Shown here piece after piece: positions 7,657 to 10,370 of a DNA stretch of 10,370 bases. The translations under genes and the position numbers were made by a program. The stretch comes from Planctomycetota bacterium (GTDB taxonomy: Bacteria > Planctomycetota > Phycisphaerae > WQYP01): contig JAJZGH010000185.1 of assembly GCA_021798635.1 (NCBI GenBank), forward strand, positions 1 through 10,370. The letters run 5' to 3'. Numbering within the stretch: the stretch's first letter is position 1; the number at the start of each line of letters is the position of its first letter. The notes under the pieces are model-generated. The model was not told where the DNA came from and made no database searches. It saw only the letters and a program-made list of their open reading frames with translations.

Positions 7657-7791
7657 ATATTGCCAAGATGTTTTTGAACAGGCTTTTGAATGGGACGTGA
7701 GCGGCAACAATGGCCTGTATAAATTTCGACTCTTGATTGACTCCTGGGGTATTCCCACCGGGCTTTCACCGGCGGATTCACGGGAGGCGGT

Positions 7792-8796
7792 TCATGTTGG
7801 TAACAGGCTAGTCAGTCCGGTTCGGTGGGCGATTTCAATAGCGAGTTTTTTGAAATCTTCCCGCACACTGCCGACGGCTTGTAAATGCGCGCCCAACGCT
7901 CCATCTGCGGGCGTGAGATGAAACATGGGTTTCCGCGCCTCCTGTGCCAGCGGCATAAGGCTGCGGTAATCCTTCAGTTGTGCGATGCAGTTGGGGTCGT
8001 TGTCAATGCTGACCGAGGCGGCTTCGGTCTGGCCCAGAACGCTCTTGGAGTATGTGGCGGGAATTTTTGCAATCCAGCGGTCAAAGGCCTTCACTGGCCG
8101 ATCCAGCCGGATGGCGTGTCGAATGACCATGTATCCGATGGGCTTTATAATTCCCTGCGGCAACGCAAAGGCATCCGGCGGCTTTTTCGCCAGTCGCTCT
8201 TTCCAATCCTGCCGCCATTGGTGCAGGGCCGGACCGAGGTTGTCCAAACCCTGAAGAGAAAACAGATCAGGCCCCAGCGGAATGACCACGAAATCAGATC
8301 CAATCAATGCGGCACGGTTGATAGCGCCAAGATTGGGTCCGAGGTCCACGATAATGACGTTGGCTCCAAACCGCTGCGAGGCATTCTGTGTGATGCGCCA
8401 GAAGGCTGATACCACACGGAACGATCTCTCTCTGCCATCAAGGCATTTGGGCCAATCCTGTGAAAGTTCATCCTCAAAGCTCGATAGCCTCATATCACCC
8501 GGTACCAAGGCCAGATTATCGTTGATTATCTTGTAATCTAAGTCGGCGGCATCCCCGGCACCCGTTATCAACGGTGCCAGACGCTGATAAATTGTCCCCC
8601 CATGGTTCCCGTCAAAAAACGTGCCAGCCAGTATTTCCTCGTCTATAAATGCCGCCGTTAGATTGCTTTGGGGGTCCAGGTCCGCCGCCAGAACTTTTAC
8701 GCCCAGGTCAGCGAACATCCAGGACAGATGGTAGACCAATGACGTTTTACCAACGCCGGCCTTGTTGTTAAAAAAGCCGATAACGGGAATGGTCAT
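7792..8796 (-). CDS. ParA-family (MinD/SIMIBI class) ATPase
   Basis: The 334-residue protein has a deviant Walker A motif NKAGVGKTSL (Lys12 and Lys17), the Walker A' motif ADLDPQSNLT (Asp39/Asp41) and Walker B IIVDLGPNLGAINRAAL (Asp151). The SDFVVIPLGPDLFSLQGLDNL stretch is also typical of ParA/Soj ATPases. The C-terminal region (RKPMFHLTPADGALGAHLQAV, followed by DFKKLAIEIAHR) is characteristic of one stand-alone ParA subgroup. ParA proteins are ATP-driven dimer switches that bind DNA or partner proteins. No ParB or centromere-like repeats follow, so plasmid-type partition is unlikely here. The ATG overlaps the stop of the upstream AlbA_2 gene (ATGA) and has its own GAGGA site, so the two are translated together. 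The substrate is unknown; a role as a partner or switch for the AlbA_2 protein is inference. Confidence 0.88.
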   Translation of the reverse strand: MTIPVIGFFNNKAGVGKTSLVYHLSWMFADLGVKVLAADLDPQSNLTAAFIDEEILAGTFFDGNHGGTIYQRLAPLITGAGDAADLDYKIINDNLALVPGDMRLSSFEDELSQDWPKCLDGRERSFRVVSAFWRITQNASQRFGANVIIVDLGPNLGAINRAALIGSDFVVIPLGPDLFSLQGLDNLGPALHQWRQDWKERLAKKPPDAFALPQGIIKPIGYMVIRHAIRLDRPVKAFDRWIAKIPATYSKSVLGQTEAASVSIDNDPNCIAQLKDYRSLMPLAQEARKPMFHLTPADGALGAHLQAVGSVREDFKKLAIEIAHRTGLTSLLPT

Positions 8797-9989
8797 GGAC
8801 GCTTCCTCAAAATGGCCCCGACATAAGACTCTTCCACTTGAAATTCCGGCGGAGGATTGCCATTCTTTTCCATTTCCTGCCGGGCCTGTGTGATGCCGAA
8901 GCCGAACCGCTGCACATATCCCAGGTATTTCATGGCCTCGGCAAGGTAGCTATTGCGGTAATCATTGGCACCGGGGCTTCCGAAGTTCTCCCGAGTTACG
9001 CGGCCAAATGGTCCGCCGGGATTTTGAATTTCCACCCGGTCGAAAAACCATGTAACACGGATCGGGGCGTTGGTTCCCTCGTAACTTCGGTGCATGACTG
9101 CGTTTCTCGCGATTTGCTGCAATGCCACGAGGGGGTAATCGGGCCGGCGGATCTCCCGGTCAGCGGAAGTAAAATCCGTCGCAGTCCGAATATTGATTTT
9201 CAGAAGATCGTCAAGACTGTTCAACAATGTCGGAAGCGGGCCGCGGATTTCTTTGGAGTCGGAAATTGGATCCCCGATCTGGCCGCCTGCGATTCGGACA
9301 AACTGGATGTACGCACTGGGTATATGAGCGGTAGGCTCTTTTCCCAACGCCAAAATTCCACAATTTGTGGGATAAACTGTTTTCCCGGTAATCGCCATCC
9401 GCAGTGCTACGAGTTGTTCAGCCAGCGTCCGGTGATTTTCAGATAACGTCTCTGGCGAGACCGCTTGGGGCAAATACACCCTTGTAAATAATTGATTATC
9501 CAAATCATCGAGCGTCGCTCTGCTTGCGGGTTGTAAATCGAACGGCATATCCTTGAAGCGACGCTTTTCCGCCAATCGCTGCTCATGCTGTTGCGACGCA
9601 GTCGCCAGCCGCGGACCGATGCGAACCCACACCGTGCCGCGATACCGCACCGGCGGCGCTTCAGCCGGTGCTACTATCACTACCACAACATTCCCGCCCT
9701 GAAGAAATCTTTTCTGAACGGCTAAATGCGGCAACGGCAGAATATTGCCATCGGTTGCGGTGTCAGAAAGAGTCAGCAGGAGTCTGTCCGTGATTTCTAA
9801 AGAGGCGAATTTTCCGTCATCCTCAACGCCAATAAAGATGACGGCAGGCTTCTGGTGGTCGGGCAGATCATTGGCAAACGCGCATATTGTTTTCCGGATA
9901 TCGTCCATGTTGGAAATGTTCCGCTTACGTTCAACGCGGTCCGACTCTGTTTCAAAAAGCAGATTTTCGAGTTCTACATCGCTTAACAT
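8793..9989 (-). CDS. Schlafen AlbA_2 / HATPase_c_4 domain protein
   Basis: This 398-residue protein has an N-terminal AlbA_2 (Schlafen-type) domain: LFETESDRVERKRNI at about 11-25, CAFAND at 36-41, VIFIGVEDDGKF at 50-61 and YRGTVWVRIGPRLATAS at 116-132. A middle segment follows, then a C-terminal Bergerat-type ATPase-like domain: ARNAVMHRSY (294-303), VEIQNPGG (319-326), FGFGITQAR (362-370). This architecture is that of COG2865 proteins, annotated as putative regulators or ATP-binding proteins; some Schlafen-type domains act on RNA. ATG 9989 has AAAGG 8 nt upstream; a GTG at 9992 is directly before it in frame. There is no HTH at the C-terminus, which ends with GAILRKRP. It is the first gene of a two-gene unit with the ParA-type ATPase. 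Domains are firm; biological role is unknown. Confidence 0.88.
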   Translation of the reverse strand: MLSDVELENLLFETESDRVERKRNISNMDDIRKTICAFANDLPDHQKPAVIFIGVEDDGKFASLEITDRLLLTLSDTATDGNILPLPHLAVQKRFLQGGNVVVVIVAPAEAPPVRYRGTVWVRIGPRLATASQQHEQRLAEKRRFKDMPFDLQPASRATLDDLDNQLFTRVYLPQAVSPETLSENHRTLAEQLVALRMAITGKTVYPTNCGILALGKEPTAHIPSAYIQFVRIAGGQIGDPISDSKEIRGPLPTLLNSLDDLLKINIRTATDFTSADREIRRPDYPLVALQQIARNAVMHRSYEGTNAPIRVTWFFDRVEIQNPGGPFGRVTRENFGSPGANDYRNSYLAEAMKYLGYVQRFGFGITQARQEMEKNGNPPPEFQVEESYVGAILRKRP

Positions 9990-9996
9990 CACAAAC

Positions 9997-10011
9997 GCCT
10001 TTGCCTTTGCC
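9997..10011 (-). promoter_or_regulatory. Doubled Shine-Dalgarno-like hexamer before the AlbA_2 gene
   Basis: The minus strand reads GGCAAAGGCAAAGGC, 2.5 copies of a hexamer carrying AAAGG twice. The nearer copy is 8 nt from ATG 9989 and fits a ribosome binding site; the second is 6 nt further upstream. A short tandem repeat here could change copy number, but with so few copies this is only a possibility. Confidence 0.4.
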
Positions 10012-10033
10012 TAATCGGGCCATGTTGCTCATG

Positions 10034-10063
10034 CCGGATTATCCGGACATTCTACAGGATAAT
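10034..10063. repeat. Overlapping inverted repeats upstream of the AlbA_2-ParA unit
   Basis: CCGGAT-T-ATCCGG (10034-10046) is a perfect 13-bp palindrome with one central base. Its right half overlaps a second inverted repeat, ATTATCC (10038-10044) with GGATAAT (10057-10063). The two are mutually exclusive as hairpins. Seen on the minus strand they include GATAAT and are followed upstream by TAGAAT, both -10-like, about 50-65 bp before the AlbA_2 ATG. No clear -35 box is present. An operator for autoregulation of the unit is possible. Confidence 0.4.
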
Positions 10064-10224
10064 GAGATATCAGGCTGCTGGGCGATTGACGAATCTGGTA
10101 TTTGGCCGCTGGGTCGCGGCATTCTTGTAAACCCCTGGCCGCAGCGGGTGGGGATGATCCCACAGATCCGGATGAGCAGGGTAAGCATTTACCGGTAGCT
10201 TTATTTTAGGGCCACTGGACACGT

Positions 10225-10370
10225 TCACCTGGCTTTTTCGACCGCGGTTTCTATTTTCCCAAGTAAACGCAGCAGGCCGTCGAGAATCGTCATAGGATGC
10301 GGCGGGCAGCCCGGGATAAACAGGTCAACCGGCACGATATTTGCCGCGCCGTTGTTGACTTCACGGTGAT
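10225..10370 (-). CDS. C-terminal fragment of a NuoB/HyfI-like Fe-S subunit (runs off the right edge)
   Basis: The last 47 codons of a gene entering from the right end at TGA 10225-10227. The fragment contains IVPVDLFIPGCPPHPMTILD followed by GLLRLLGK, the C-terminal signature of the NuoB / HyfI / hydrogenase small-subunit family. The Cys in GCPP is the last ligand of the N2-type [4Fe-4S] cluster. In group 4 hydrogenases this subunit passes electrons to the Ni-Fe large subunit; in complex I it reduces quinone. Its presence on the same strand as hyfB and hyfF indicates that all belong to one hydrogenase-like locus. The rest of the gene and the other subunits lie outside the window. NuoB of a true complex I cannot be excluded from this fragment alone, but the HyfB-type neighbour favours the hydrogenase-4 type. 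Confidence 0.85.
   Translation of the reverse strand, partial: HREVNNGAANIVPVDLFIPGCPPHPMTILDGLLRLLGKIETAVEKAR

Larger units (their letters stand above)
7344..7791. other. 448-bp gap between the parA-type gene and hyfB
   Basis: Apart from the putative promoter, leader ORF and hairpins listed separately, this gap holds no gene I can support. A plus-strand reading frame runs from about 7607 into the parA-type gene and continues antisense to it. A plus-strand imperfect repeat of ATTTTC/GAAAAT surrounds 7530-7548. I see no transposase remnant, terminal inverted repeats or tRNA. Part of the segment (about 7580-7791) would be the 3' untranslated region of the parA-type gene and shows no terminator with a T-run. 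Confidence 0.5.

Noticed and set aside
7607..7921. Plus-strand 104-codon ORF starting in the gap before the parA-type gene
   Set aside because: The second half is antisense to the parA-type gene and the first half has no ribosome site or family that I recognise. A degenerate gene relic at about 7607-7790 cannot be excluded, but I cannot support it.
7792..8796. Plasmid or chromosome partition locus (parABS)
   Set aside because: No ParB-like gene and no repeated parS or iteron-like sites nearby; the partner gene is of AlbA_2 type.
8838..9446. 202-codon plus-strand ORF opposite the AlbA_2 gene
   Set aside because: It is antisense to the AlbA_2/HATPase coding frame and has no recognisable family.

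Overview
The window looks like chromosomal DNA of a Gram-negative, polysaccharide-degrading bacterium. A secreted plant/algal-glycan glycosidase sits beside a cluster for a group 4 [NiFe]-hydrogenase or complex-I-like membrane complex. This mix would fit a PVC-type lineage (Planctomycetes/Verrucomicrobia and relatives), but that is only an inference from gene content; no marker gene fixes the taxon.

Left part (1-3850): a LacI/GalR-type sugar-sensor protein is encoded on the minus strand. It has the periplasmic-binding-protein-like sensor but no visible helix-turn-helix. Its 5' end overlaps, antisense and head-to-head, the signal peptide of a plus-strand GH78 alpha-L-rhamnosidase. All four catalytic carboxylates of the rhamnosidase can be placed. 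A near-perfect 19-bp palindrome at 26-44, just past the regulator's 3' end, has the form of a LacI-family operator.

Middle part (3892-7343): two minus-strand, co-directional genes encode large antiporter-like membrane subunits of the Hyf/Hyc (hydrogenase-4, formate hydrogenlyase) type, HyfB-like followed by HyfF-like. They carry the conserved Glu and Lys residues of the proton path. A sigma70-like promoter and a leader of about 200 nt, with a short ORF and a hairpin, precede hyfB. These genes converge on the rhamnosidase with only 41 bp between the stop codons.

Right part (7792-10370): a tightly coupled two-gene unit on the minus strand encodes a Schlafen AlbA_2/HATPase_c_4 protein and then a ParA-type ATPase, joined by an ATGA overlap. 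Upstream of it, entering from the right edge, is the C-terminus of a NuoB/HyfI-like Fe-S subunit. The AlbA_2-ParA pair is therefore sandwiched between parts of the same hydrogenase-like locus, on the same strand. It may be an accessory (regulatory or defence-like) module inserted there.

How the parts fit: the NuoB-like, HyfB-like and HyfF-like products would belong to one ion-translocating membrane redox complex. The rhamnosidase and sensor form a separate sugar-use locus. The AlbA_2-ParA pair has no evident link to either. I see no tRNA, rRNA, CRISPR array, transposase or integrase.
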